From Gammaproteobacteria bacterium (GTDB taxonomy: Bacteria > Pseudomonadota > Gammaproteobacteria > Arenicellales > Poriferihabitantaceae), in NCBI GenBank assembly GCA_009839585.1, contig VXPI01000410.1:1-7855 (forward strand): a stretch of 7,855 nucleotides of DNA, given 5' to 3'. Numbering within the stretch: position 1 is the first letter of the stretch; every line of letters begins with the position of its first letter. The notes under the pieces were generated by a model that was given only the letters and a program-made list of their open reading frames with translations, was not told the DNA's origin and ran no database searches. Positions 1-6,874 of this stretch are shown piece by piece. The position numbers were made by a program, and so were the translations under genes.

Positions 1-702
1 CCTTGTGGCTCAACGCAAGTCGAGAGAAGAGCGATTCGAGAGTCGGCGATTAATGCCGGTGCACGCGAGGCATTTTTGATTGAAGAGCCGATAGCAGTGG
101 CTATCGGGGCAAATCTTCCGGTTGCAGAACCAACCGGTCTCATGGTGGTTGATATCGGTGGAGGCACCACCGAAATCGGCGTGCTCTCGATGGGGTCAAT
201 GGTCTATTCGAGTTCACTGCGGGTTGCGGGCGACTCATTTGACTCGTCAATTATCGAATTCATCAAGCGTCGTCATGGAGCACTGATTGGCGAGGCGACC
301 GCGGAGCGTATCAAGAAATCGATTGCCACGGCGTGGGTCGAATCCGAGTATGCCGAACTGGAGGTCAAGGGCCGGGATATTGCGGAAGGGATGTCTCGCA
401 GCCTGGTGGTTACCAGCAATGAGGTTTATGAGGCAATCAACCCGCAAATTGAGGAAATCATCTGGGCTGTACGTGCCGGACTTGAGAGAACACCTCCTGA
501 ACTCAGTGGGGACATTGGTGAACGTGGGATTGTGATTGCGGGTGGAGGAGCCTTGATCAAGGATATCGACCGTCGCATCATGGAAGACACCGGATTGCCG
601 GTGGTCTTGGCAGATGATCCTTTGACGTGCGTGGTCCGGGGATGTGGAAGAGCCTTGGAGGAGGTCGACGCTCTAAGCGAAATGTATTCAGCGGAATATT
701 GA
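1..702 (+). CDS. mreB: Rod shape-determining protein MreB (5' end cut by window edge)
   Basis: This is the bacterial actin homologue that forms ATP-dependent filaments on the inner face of the cytoplasmic membrane and positions the elongation machinery. The reading frame is open from base 1, and 233 residues are visible. Compared from memory with E. coli MreB (about 347 aa), roughly the first 110-115 residues are missing. The visible part begins inside the conserved stretch that reads [15 protein letters not shown] in E. coli, here [15 protein letters not shown]. The phosphate-binding motif DIGGGTTE is encoded from base 151, and the adenosine-side motif GGGAL from base 541. GEATAERIK and DPLTCVVRG are also typical of the family. 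The protein ends in SAEY with TGA at 700-702. It heads the elongasome cluster but is separated from mreC by 150 bases. Family assignment is essentially certain. Confidence 0.98.
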   Translation, partial: PCGSTQVERRAIRESAINAGAREAFLIEEPIAVAIGANLPVAEPTGLMVVDIGGGTTEIGVLSMGSMVYSSSLRVAGDSFDSSIIEFIKRRHGALIGEATAERIKKSIATAWVESEYAELEVKGRDIAEGMSRSLVVTSNEVYEAINPQIEEIIWAVRAGLERTPPELSGDIGERGIVIAGGGALIKDIDRRIMEDTGLPVVLADDPLTCVVRGCGRALEEVDALSEMYSAEY

Positions 703-852
703 TCGAACGTCAATCTCAGACCGTTAATCAGGTGACTTGTGGATCAATATCTCCGTATTTCCCAAAATCTGCACTGAGTCGCATCAGACTCTCATTCGCA
801 GGGGTCCAGCATGATCAACGCCTCACTGTAGGGCGGGAATAGGGTAAACAAG
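703..852 (+). other. mreB-mreC spacer
   Basis: This 150-base non-coding gap is the longest in the window; every other junction is under 40 bases or overlapping. I see no convincing -35/-10 pair and no T-tract terminator. It contains a possible imperfect stem-loop at 769-801, listed separately. An AGGG at 841-844 lies 8 bases before the mreC ATG and is the likely ribosome-binding site. A spacer here could hold an mRNA processing or attenuation site that sets mreB expression apart from mreCD, but that is inference. Confidence 0.5.
769..801 (+). repeat. Imperfect inverted repeat / possible stem-loop
   Basis: The outer arms are CTGC (769-772) and GCAG (798-801). The inner arms are GAGTC (776-780) and GACTC (787-791), around a 6-base loop. 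Unpaired bases lie between the two stems, so the structure would be modest. No run of T follows it, so it is not a standard rho-independent terminator. It could be an RNA processing or stability element between mreB and mreC, or chance. Confidence 0.3.
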
Positions 853-1710
853 ATGAGCAGAACCCTGATTTCCCCATTCTACCAGTTTTGCCTGCTTCTG
901 GTTCTGTCTGTTGCCCTGTTGATTCTTGATAACAAGACAGAACTCTTTCAGCCGGTCAAGACAGTCGGCGCCATCATGCGTCAGCCATTTGAATTGGGCG
1001 GCAGGATTCAATCCGAAATTCCCGTAGTTGCAGAACTGTTTCAGGACAAGACGACCATGCAGGAGCAAATCAGGAATCTTGAAACAGAAAATATGGTGTT
1101 GCGTGTTCAGATACAGCAATACGAGGCCGTCAAGCAGGAGAACGAGAGACTGTCCAGACTACTGTCAATCCCGGTTCAGAATCCGGGAGAGCTGCTTTTG
1201 GTCAATATCATCAAGGCGCAAGGATATCCGTACAATCAGCAGATTGTCATTGATCAGGGGTTTGAATCAGGTGTTTATGTAGGTCAGCCTGCGGTATCCG
1301 ATAATGGCGTAATAGGGCAAGTCACCGAAGTCGGGTTTCAGCGAAGCGTAGTCATGTTGATCAGCCATGTCACCCAGGGACTGCCGGTTCAGGTGGTCAG
1401 AAACAGTCTGTTGACTATCGGGGTGGGTACAGGAATCTCCGGGCAAATTCGATTGCCCTATCTTGAACTGGAAGCGGATATCCGGGTTGGTGATGAGTTG
1501 ATTACCTCCGGAATGGGGGGGCATTTTGCCGCCGGATATCCGGTCGGCACCGTTACAGAAGTATTGAAGGATACAACCCGTCCGTTTCTGCAAGTGAGTG
1601 CCGAGACTGCAGTTAATGTGGGATATGTCAAGAATGTTCTCCTGTTATGGACATCGGATCCCGAACAGGGCGGGGAGAGTGGACGAGAGGAAATCGACGA
1701 TGGCGAATGA
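853..1710 (+). CDS. mreC: Rod shape-determining protein MreC
   Basis: This bitopic inner-membrane protein has a periplasmic domain that binds and activates PBP2, linking the MreB filament to wall synthesis. The 285-aa product has a short cytoplasmic N-terminus, one membrane segment at about residues 9-25, a coiled coil at about 65-104 (QEQIRNLETEN onward), and then the MreC beta-barrel core. Recognisable core stretches are QIVIDQGFESGVYVGQPAVSD, VIGQVTEVG, ADIRVGDELITSGMGG and the C-terminal VLLLW. It lacks the long Pro/Gln-rich tail of E. coli MreC (367 aa), as do many other homologues. The ATG at 853 is preceded by AGGG at a spacing of 8 bases. The end of the gene overlaps mreD by 11 bases, which suggests translational coupling. 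Confidence 0.97.
   Translation: MSRTLISPFYQFCLLLVLSVALLILDNKTELFQPVKTVGAIMRQPFELGGRIQSEIPVVAELFQDKTTMQEQIRNLETENMVLRVQIQQYEAVKQENERLSRLLSIPVQNPGELLLVNIIKAQGYPYNQQIVIDQGFESGVYVGQPAVSDNGVIGQVTEVGFQRSVVMLISHVTQGLPVQVVRNSLLTIGVGTGISGQIRLPYLELEADIRVGDELITSGMGGHFAAGYPVGTVTEVLKDTTRPFLQVSAETAVNVGYVKNVLLLWTSDPEQGGESGREEIDDGE
1686..1690 (+). promoter_or_regulatory. Ribosome-binding site for mreD, inside the mreC end
   Basis: AGAGG lies 9 bases upstream of the ATG at 1700. It supports that start over the in-frame ATG at 1598, which would add 34 residues without MreD character and overlap mreC by more than 110 bases. Confidence 0.6.
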
Positions 1711-2203
1711 TGCAGCCTCGGGAAAGCGTTCAGAAATCGCAATTATGGTTACGGTGCTTGTCGCAGTTCTGCTCAGTATGCTGAATTATCATCCGTCCAT
1801 ACAGTCCATGATTCCGAATTGGGTATTATTGATCGTGATCTACTGGTGTCTGGCTACACCCGATCAGTTCAGCATGTTTACAGCGTGGGGCATCGGGCTG
1901 TTCCTGGATATTCTTGATCTGGCGATTTTGGGGCAACATGCGTTAAGTTTTGCATTGGCTGCCTTGATTGTGTCTGCAGTTTCATCCAGGGCACTGCATT
2001 ATTCCCTGTGGCTGCAATGCCTTTTTGTCATGGGGATCAGCATACTGGTCATTGGCCTTGAAATCTGGATTAACCATCTGGCCTTTGGCTATGAAATCTC
2101 AACACTGAATTGGCAATCGGGGGTTGTGGCCGGGTTGATATGGCCAGCAATTCGAACCATTCTCAATAAAGTATCTCGGAATCCTGATTCAAGGAGCGAC
2201 TGA
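1700..2203 (+). CDS. mreD: Rod shape-determining protein MreD
   Basis: MreD is a small polytopic inner-membrane protein of the elongasome that works with MreC to control PBP2-RodA. Starting at the ATG at 1700 gives 167 aa, close to the 162 aa of E. coli MreD. The sequence is almost entirely hydrophobic, with about five to six membrane segments at roughly residues 13-28, 38-52, 58-74, 82-98, 102-122 and 140-156. The family signature is seen as GLFLDILDLAILGQHALSFAL-like spacing around residues 66-86 (Gly-x-x-x-Asp, then Leu-Gly-x-x-Ala-Leu). The start overlaps mreC by 11 bases. The stop TGA shares its last base with the mrdA ATG. MreD diverges quickly in sequence, so the call rests on topology, motif and position, which all agree. 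Confidence 0.95.
   Translation: MANDAASGKRSEIAIMVTVLVAVLLSMLNYHPSIQSMIPNWVLLIVIYWCLATPDQFSMFTAWGIGLFLDILDLAILGQHALSFALAALIVSAVSSRALHYSLWLQCLFVMGISILVIGLEIWINHLAFGYEISTLNWQSGVVAGLIWPAIRTILNKVSRNPDSRSD
2191..2196 (+). promoter_or_regulatory. Strong ribosome-binding site for mrdA, inside the mreD end
   Basis: AAGGAG lies 6 bases before the mrdA ATG (2203-2205). It is the best Shine-Dalgarno match in the window. Together with the one-base TGATG overlap it fixes the mrdA start and suggests termination-reinitiation coupling. Confidence 0.75.
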
Positions 2204-4086
2204 TGCGTAGGTCCAGGGCAAACGAAATCGACCAGTATGTACTGGAACACCGGTTCATGCTGACCCTGCTGTTCATTGTTCTTCTGTCATTTCTGTTGTT
2301 CGTGCGGGTCGCCTATTTGCAAATTGCCCAGCATGATCGTTTCGAATTACTATCTCAGGAAAACCACATTGACAGGGTTCCCCTGGAGCCGGTCCGGGGG
2401 TTGATTCTTGATCGGAATGAAGAGGTTCTGGCTCACAATGTTCAAGTCTTTAATCTTGAAATATTGCCCGATCGGGTTTCGGATCTGGACCGTTATTTGC
2501 AGGAGTTGAGCCATCTGGTTGAATTCACTCAGGAGGACATGGATGGGTTGAAGGCTACCCTCAAATCACGCCCCTCCTTTGAACGACAGACACTCAAGAC
2601 CAATCTGACAGATGAGCAGGTTGCGGTATTTTCGGTCAATCAGCATCGTTTTCCCGGCGTTGAGCTAAAAGTCGATCTCCAGCGTGATTACCCCTATGGT
2701 GATCTGGCCGCACATATTGTGGGTTATGTTGGGCGAATCAGTCCCGATGATCGAGAACTGGTGAATGAGCAGGGAGAATATGATGGTATTTCGCATATCG
2801 GGAAAATTGGAATTGAATCCCAATATGAAAAAACCCTCAAGGGTGATCCGGGCCATTCTCAAGTTGAGATGAATGCACATGGGCGTATCGTTCGGCATCT
2901 CAAGCAGGATATGCCCAATTCCGGGCAGACCCTGCATCTCAGTTTGGATATCATGCTTCAAAAAGAAAGCATGGCAGCGCTTGAGGGTTATGAAGGGGCG
3001 ATCGTTGCAATTGATCCCAAGACGGGAGAAATTCTCGCACTGGCCAGTGCGCCGACCTATGACCCGAACCTTTTTGTGAACGGCATTTCGAAAACCCGGT
3101 ATGCGCAGTTGAATACTTCCGAACTCAAACCCTTGTTCAACCGTTCAATCTATGGTCAGTATGCGCCGGGTTCAACCATCAAGGGTTTTGTCTCGCTGGT
3201 CGGCCTTGAACATGGATATGAGCATGCCCGAAAGACGTTCTGTCCGGGTTGGTACAGTCTGCCCAATAACGATAGACGATATCGTTGCTGGAGGAGGTCT
3301 GGACATGGTTTGGTGGACGGATATACTGCGATTGAGCGTTCCTGTGATGTGTATTACTATGATCTGGCTATCCGACTGGGTATCGACCGCTTGCAGGAGG
3401 GCCTGATGCGATTTGGATTTGGACAAAAAACAGGGATTGACTTACAGGGTGAACGTTCGGGGCTGATGCCAGGCATGGAGTGGAAACAGGAAGTCCACAA
3501 CCAGCCCTGGTTTTCGGGGGATACGGTGAATTCGGGCATCGGGCAGGGTTACATGTTGATGACCCCTGTTCAGCTCGCTTCGGTAACCGCGATTCTAGCC
3601 AACCGGGGCGTGGCGATTACCCCGCACTTACTGAGAATGACAGAAAACCCGGTTCGACAGCAATCCGAACTGACAGTGGTGCCAGAACAAAAACAGATTC
3701 CGTTGCAACAGGACGAATTCTACGATCAGGTAATTGAAAGCATGCGTCGGGTGGTGCATGGTCTCAATGGTACAGCGAAAGGCATACGCACTGACATGCG
3801 CTATGAAATGGCCGGTAAAACAGGCACGGCGCAAGTTGTTGGAATTCCTCAAGGGCAGGAATATGATGAAGAGAACACGCCAAAAAAGTATCGGGATCAT
3901 TCGCTGTTTGTGGGGTTTGCACCCCTGGATGATCCTCGAATCGCCATTGCCATAGTCGTTGAACATGGTGGTAGCGGCGGCAAAGTGGCTGCACCTATTG
4001 CGCGGCGATTGATCGACTACTATTTGCTGGAACGTTTGGGTTTGTTTACACCGGAAGTCGACGTACTCCCAACAGGCCAGATTTGA
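2203..4086 (+). CDS. mrdA: Peptidoglycan D,D-transpeptidase PBP2 (MrdA)
   Basis: This is the class B penicillin-binding protein that cross-links stem peptides during side-wall growth, paired with RodA and activated by MreC. The 627 aa match the usual length (E. coli 633). A membrane anchor lies at about residues 19-36. The non-catalytic pedestal domain follows, with conserved stretches EPVRGLILDRN (62-72) and GKIGIESQYE (200-209). In the transpeptidase domain the active-site motifs are intact: STIK at 324-327 (nucleophile Ser324, base Lys327), SCD at 380-382, and KTGT at 539-542. Cys347, Cys362, His368 and Cys381 fall where a structural zinc site has been described in Acinetobacter PBP2, here as Cys3-His. 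TGA ends the gene 7 bases before rodA. The protein is a beta-lactam (mecillinam-type) target by family. Confidence 0.98.
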   Translation: MRRSRANEIDQYVLEHRFMLTLLFIVLLSFLLFVRVAYLQIAQHDRFELLSQENHIDRVPLEPVRGLILDRNEEVLAHNVQVFNLEILPDRVSDLDRYLQELSHLVEFTQEDMDGLKATLKSRPSFERQTLKTNLTDEQVAVFSVNQHRFPGVELKVDLQRDYPYGDLAAHIVGYVGRISPDDRELVNEQGEYDGISHIGKIGIESQYEKTLKGDPGHSQVEMNAHGRIVRHLKQDMPNSGQTLHLSLDIMLQKESMAALEGYEGAIVAIDPKTGEILALASAPTYDPNLFVNGISKTRYAQLNTSELKPLFNRSIYGQYAPGSTIKGFVSLVGLEHGYEHARKTFCPGWYSLPNNDRRYRCWRRSGHGLVDGYTAIERSCDVYYYDLAIRLGIDRLQEGLMRFGFGQKTGIDLQGERSGLMPGMEWKQEVHNQPWFSGDTVNSGIGQGYMLMTPVQLASVTAILANRGVAITPHLLRMTENPVRQQSELTVVPEQKQIPLQQDEFYDQVIESMRRVVHGLNGTAKGIRTDMRYEMAGKTGTAQVVGIPQGQEYDEENTPKKYRDHSLFVGFAPLDDPRIAIAIVVEHGGSGGKVAAPIARRLIDYYLLERLGLFTPEVDVLPTGQI

Positions 4087-4093
4087 CGGCAAT

Positions 4094-5182
4094 ATGGGCA
4101 CAGAACAGAAATCGATATTTTCCACTCTGGATTATCCGTTGCTCTCCGGCATTTTGCTGATTTGCAGTCTGGGGTTGATCACTCTCTACAGCGCAAGTGG
4201 GGAGGATGTTGATTTACTGGCCAAGCACTCCGGACGTCTGGCTATTGCCTTTATGGCGATGTACATTGTTTCGCATATTCAAATCTCTACACTCTCAAAC
4301 ATGTCTTTATACCTGTATTCAATCGGTATAGTACTATTGATTGTGGTATTGATTTTCGGGAGTGTCGGGAAAGGTGCACAACGATGGATTGATTTTGGCG
4401 TTTTCCGTTTTCAGCCCTCTGAAATCATGAAAATTACGGTACCGATGATGGCGGCCTGGATAATGACCCACAATTCCATGATGCCGCGCAGGATGAAGAT
4501 CTTTCTGGCGGTACTTTCAATCGTCGTCCCCTGTACTCTGGTAATCCTGCAACCCGATCTGGGAACAGCCCTTCTGATTGCTGCATCTGGTTCGGTTGTC
4601 ATATTCCTGGCCGGAATCAGCTGGAAGATGATTCTTGCCTTGCTGGCAGCAGGGACATTGTCGGCTCCCCTTGTCTGGGGCATGGTGCTGTATGATTATC
4701 AAAAAGAGCGAATATTGACCATGCTGGACCCCTGGTCAGACCCACTTGGTGCTGGCTATCACGCTGTTCAATCCATGATTGCAATCGGCTCTGGCGGTAT
4801 TACTGGAAAGGGATGGTTATCGGGGACTCAATCGCGGCTGGAGTTCATCCCTGAACGAAGTACTGACTTTATTTTTTCGGTCCTGGGCGAAGAGTTTGGG
4901 TTGGGAGGCTTTATCCTGTTGATGCTGATTTACCTGTTGCTGGTGGTGCGTGGGTTCTGGATTGCCATCTCCGTTGAGGATGCTTACTCGAAACTACTGG
5001 CGGGAGGACTTTCCTTTACATTTTTTGCCTACGTATTCGTAAATATAGGGATGGTATCAGGGATTTTGCCAGTGGTCGGTGTACCGTTGCCGTTTATCAG
5101 TTATGGTGGAACTTCAATTGTGACCTTGATGATAGGATTTGGTATCCTGATGAGCATCTCGCAAAGAATGAAACCGTATTGA
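4094..5182 (+). CDS. rodA: Peptidoglycan glycosyltransferase RodA (SEDS family)
   Basis: RodA polymerises glycan strands from lipid II on the outer face of the inner membrane, in complex with PBP2. The 362 aa (E. coli RodA 370) contain about ten hydrophobic segments. SEDS landmarks are the GKGAQRWIDFG stretch (92-102) followed by RFQPSE (105-110), QPDLGTALL (153-161), DPLGAGYH (216-223), GTQSRLEFIPERSTDFIF (244-261) and LPVVGVPLPFISYGG (325-339). Asp258 in TDFIF corresponds to the essential catalytic aspartate of the family (Asp262 in E. coli, from memory), and Trp98 to another conserved position. The start at 4094 has no good Shine-Dalgarno sequence. With only 7 bases after the mrdA stop, translation probably depends on ribosomes arriving from mrdA, which would favour matched amounts of the two partners. 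That last point is inference. Confidence 0.98.
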   Translation: MGTEQKSIFSTLDYPLLSGILLICSLGLITLYSASGEDVDLLAKHSGRLAIAFMAMYIVSHIQISTLSNMSLYLYSIGIVLLIVVLIFGSVGKGAQRWIDFGVFRFQPSEIMKITVPMMAAWIMTHNSMMPRRMKIFLAVLSIVVPCTLVILQPDLGTALLIAASGSVVIFLAGISWKMILALLAAGTLSAPLVWGMVLYDYQKERILTMLDPWSDPLGAGYHAVQSMIAIGSGGITGKGWLSGTQSRLEFIPERSTDFIFSVLGEEFGLGGFILLMLIYLLLVVRGFWIAISVEDAYSKLLAGGLSFTFFAYVFVNIGMVSGILPVVGVPLPFISYGGTSIVTLMIGFGILMSISQRMKPY

Positions 5183-5196
5183 AGTAGACCGTGTTT

Positions 5197-6186
5197 ATGA
5201 CTGTACATAACAAAGTTCTTGCCTGTTTTTTCGGTGCTCTTCTGGCCTGCCTGGCGGGAAATGCTTCTGCGCTGAATATCGGTGATTATCCCGAGCTTGA
5301 GGATTTGATCCGGGTCATGGTTGAGGAAGATGGCTATCCGGAAGACGAATTGAGGGCAGTAATCGGATCTGCGACGATCAATGAAAAAACCCTGGAGTTA
5401 ATGGATAGGCAATGGGAGGCAGTGCCCTGGCACAAATACAGGAATTTATTCATCAACTACAGGCGTATCCGAAACGGAGTCGAATTCTGGAATGAGCATG
5501 AGGAGATCTTGAACAGGGCCGAAGCAGAGTATGGCGTACCTGCCTCGATAATTGTATCGATCATTGGCGTTGAAACCCGCTACGGCAAGTACAAGGGGAA
5601 TTCGAATGTGTTGGACAGTTTGGTGAGCTTGACTGCCGCATACCCGAGGCGAAGCAGATATTTCAAGAAAGAGTTACGGGTATTCCTGAACCTGGCGCGA
5701 AGAGAACGCATTGAACCCAGTTCTGTCTATGGTTCCTATGCAGGGGCAATTGGCATCCCCCAGTTCATGCCTTCAAGTTATGAGAATCACTCAGTGGATT
5801 TTAACGGCAATGGTATCCGTGATCTGGTCAATGAGGTCGAAGATGCGGTTGGCAGTGTTGCCAGCTACCTTGTGAATCACGGATGGAAATCTGGGCAGGC
5901 GATTTATTCAGATGTACAGGGAGGGTTGCCTGATAGTGCTCTGGCACTGGTTGGGAAGAGTGCGAAACCACAACATACGGTGGAGAATCTTATCCGCTCA
6001 GGTGTTACGTTCAACTCCGGGCGGGCCAGTCAAGAAGCGGCACTGGTTAAACTGGCTCTGGAGAATGGTGAATACCGACACATCATTGCCTTCCATAATC
6101 TATATGTGATTACCCGTTATAACAACAGCATCAATTATTCGATGGCGGTAACCGAGCTGGCCGAAGAGATTGAACAACGGCGTTAG
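5197..6186 (+). CDS. mltB: Lytic murein transglycosylase B (MltB/Slt35 family)
   Basis: MltB is a periplasmic enzyme that cleaves the MurNAc-GlcNAc bond to give 1,6-anhydro ends, trimming glycan during growth and recycling. From the ATG at 5197 it has 329 aa; a GTG at 5191 would add two residues. The weak AAGTAG at 5182-5187 is better spaced for the ATG. The N-terminus is a signal sequence with two possible exits: a lipobox-like LLAC (Cys18) and a signal-peptidase-I site NASA before Leu26. The catalytic Glu is Glu126 in GVETRYGKYKG. GAIGIPQFMPSSY (183-195) and YPRRSRYF are family hallmarks. DFNGNGIRDL (201-210) matches the EF-hand-like calcium loop of E. coli Slt35. TITRYN-like VITRYNNS closes the domain near the C-terminus. 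It lies 14 bases after rodA. The rlpA and dacA genes that follow mltB in some relatives are absent here. Confidence 0.96.
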   Translation: MTVHNKVLACFFGALLACLAGNASALNIGDYPELEDLIRVMVEEDGYPEDELRAVIGSATINEKTLELMDRQWEAVPWHKYRNLFINYRRIRNGVEFWNEHEEILNRAEAEYGVPASIIVSIIGVETRYGKYKGNSNVLDSLVSLTAAYPRRSRYFKKELRVFLNLARRERIEPSSVYGSYAGAIGIPQFMPSSYENHSVDFNGNGIRDLVNEVEDAVGSVASYLVNHGWKSGQAIYSDVQGGLPDSALALVGKSAKPQHTVENLIRSGVTFNSGRASQEAALVKLALENGEYRHIIAFHNLYVITRYNNSINYSMAVTELAEEIEQRR

Positions 6187-6212
6187 CGTATTACTCATGA
6201 TAATCAGGGAAG

Positions 6213-6836
6213 ATGGCCAAGGCGCCAGACCGTGAACTGGTGTTTGTGTTTGACGTAGCCGGTGTGCTCGTTGAATGGAATATCGAGACGTTGTATGGCC
6301 CTCTTTGCGAGCGTTCGGGTCGAGACCTTGCGCAGATTGTAAATCATGTTCTTGGTCCTTCAACCCAGGCCGAGATCAGCAAGGGGGCACCGATCGTACC
6401 GCTTCTGGAACGTCTGAGCCGTCAGTATCCGGAATGGGAAGACGAAATCTCGGCGTACTGGACAAGATGGGATGAGATGCTGGTTGGCGTGATATCGGGT
6501 TCGGTATCCGTCGTCGAAGAACTCCGGGAACGCGGGCACCGGCTGTATGTTCTGGGCAACTGGGGAAGAGGGGAATTCGAGAGAGCGAGACCGAGAATGC
6601 CATTTATGAAATTATTCAATGATGTGCTGTTGTCGGGCGATTGTGGCCTGTTGAAGCCGGATACCGGGATTTTTGCATTGGCAGAGCAGCAGTTTACCCT
6701 TGTTCCCGAGAAAACCGTATTCATTGATGATCGGGAAGAGAATGTGCTGGCAGCAATCAACCGGGGCTGGAATGGAATTGTGTTTGAAAATCCACGTCAA
6801 CTCTATCTGACGCTCATGGACTACGGTATGCTCTAA
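6213..6836 (+). CDS. HAD-superfamily hydrolase, YihX/haloacid-dehalogenase-like, with altered motifs
   Basis: This 207-aa cytoplasmic protein is of the HAD subfamily IA type, which has a Rossmann-like core and an alpha-helical cap. The family mostly dephosphorylates small sugars or nucleotides. Motif I is FDVAGVLVEW with nucleophile Asp14. The second Asp of the usual DxD is Ala16; YihX-type relatives often have Gly there. Motif II is LYVLGNWG, with Gly115 where Ser or Thr normally holds the phosphate. Motif III Lys148 is present (LLKPD), as are the metal-binding acidic residues Asp172-Asp173 in FIDDREENV. The helical cap spans about residues 24-90. The ATG at 6213 is the only sensible start, since an in-frame TAA lies at 6201-6203. 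The AGGGA just before it is unusually close (2 bases). It follows mltB by 26 bases on the same strand. Its substrate cannot be told. Confidence 0.85.
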   Translation: MAKAPDRELVFVFDVAGVLVEWNIETLYGPLCERSGRDLAQIVNHVLGPSTQAEISKGAPIVPLLERLSRQYPEWEDEISAYWTRWDEMLVGVISGSVSVVEELRERGHRLYVLGNWGRGEFERARPRMPFMKLFNDVLLSGDCGLLKPDTGIFALAEQQFTLVPEKTVFIDDREENVLAAINRGWNGIVFENPRQLYLTLMDYGML

Positions 6837-6844
6837 TCATGATT
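6835..6844. repeat. 10-base perfect palindrome after the HAD gene
   Basis: AATCATGATT is its own reverse complement. It overlaps the HAD stop codon and runs into a short T-rich stretch (TTTTTTAT). It cannot form a useful terminator hairpin, as the stem would be about 3 pairs. It could be a small operator or simply chance. Confidence 0.25.
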
Positions 6845-6860
6845 TTTTATACATAGGCGT

Positions 6861-6864
6861 GGAG
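6861..6864 (+). promoter_or_regulatory. Likely ribosome-binding site for the dehydrogenase gene
   Basis: GGAG lies 10 bases before the GTG at 6875, 16 before the ATG at 6881 and 25 before the ATG at 6890. Spacing favours the GTG, though the ATG at 6881 remains possible. Confidence 0.45.
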
Positions 6865-6874
6865 CGCAGTCATC

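Noticed and set aside
699..766. TTGATC and TTGTGG as -35 boxes for an internal mreC promoter.
   Set aside because: The hexamers 17 bases downstream (CGTTAA and CCCAAA) are poor -10 matches.
1222..1543. Three copies of GGATATCCG in mreC (1222-1230, 1476-1484, 1534-1542), the last inside the 12-base palindrome CCGGATATCCGG.
   Set aside because: Two copies encode the conserved Gly-Tyr-Pro and the third lies in ADIRV. Coding constraint plus chance is enough, and there is no spacing pattern.
3628..4125. Antisense open frame of 165 codons across the mrdA end and rodA start.
   Set aside because: It lies opposite the conserved PBP2 active-site region, has no recognisable domain, and is rich in Cys/His/Phe as expected of a shadow frame.
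6195..6843. TCATGAT present in both short gaps flanking the HAD gene (6195-6201 and 6837-6843).
   Set aside because: A shared 7-mer that contains a 6-base palindrome is quite likely by chance, and no longer repeat surrounds it.
6841..6854. TATACA at 6848-6853 as a -10 promoter box for the dehydrogenase gene.
   Set aside because: Only a partial match, and no -35-like hexamer lies at 16-18 bases upstream.
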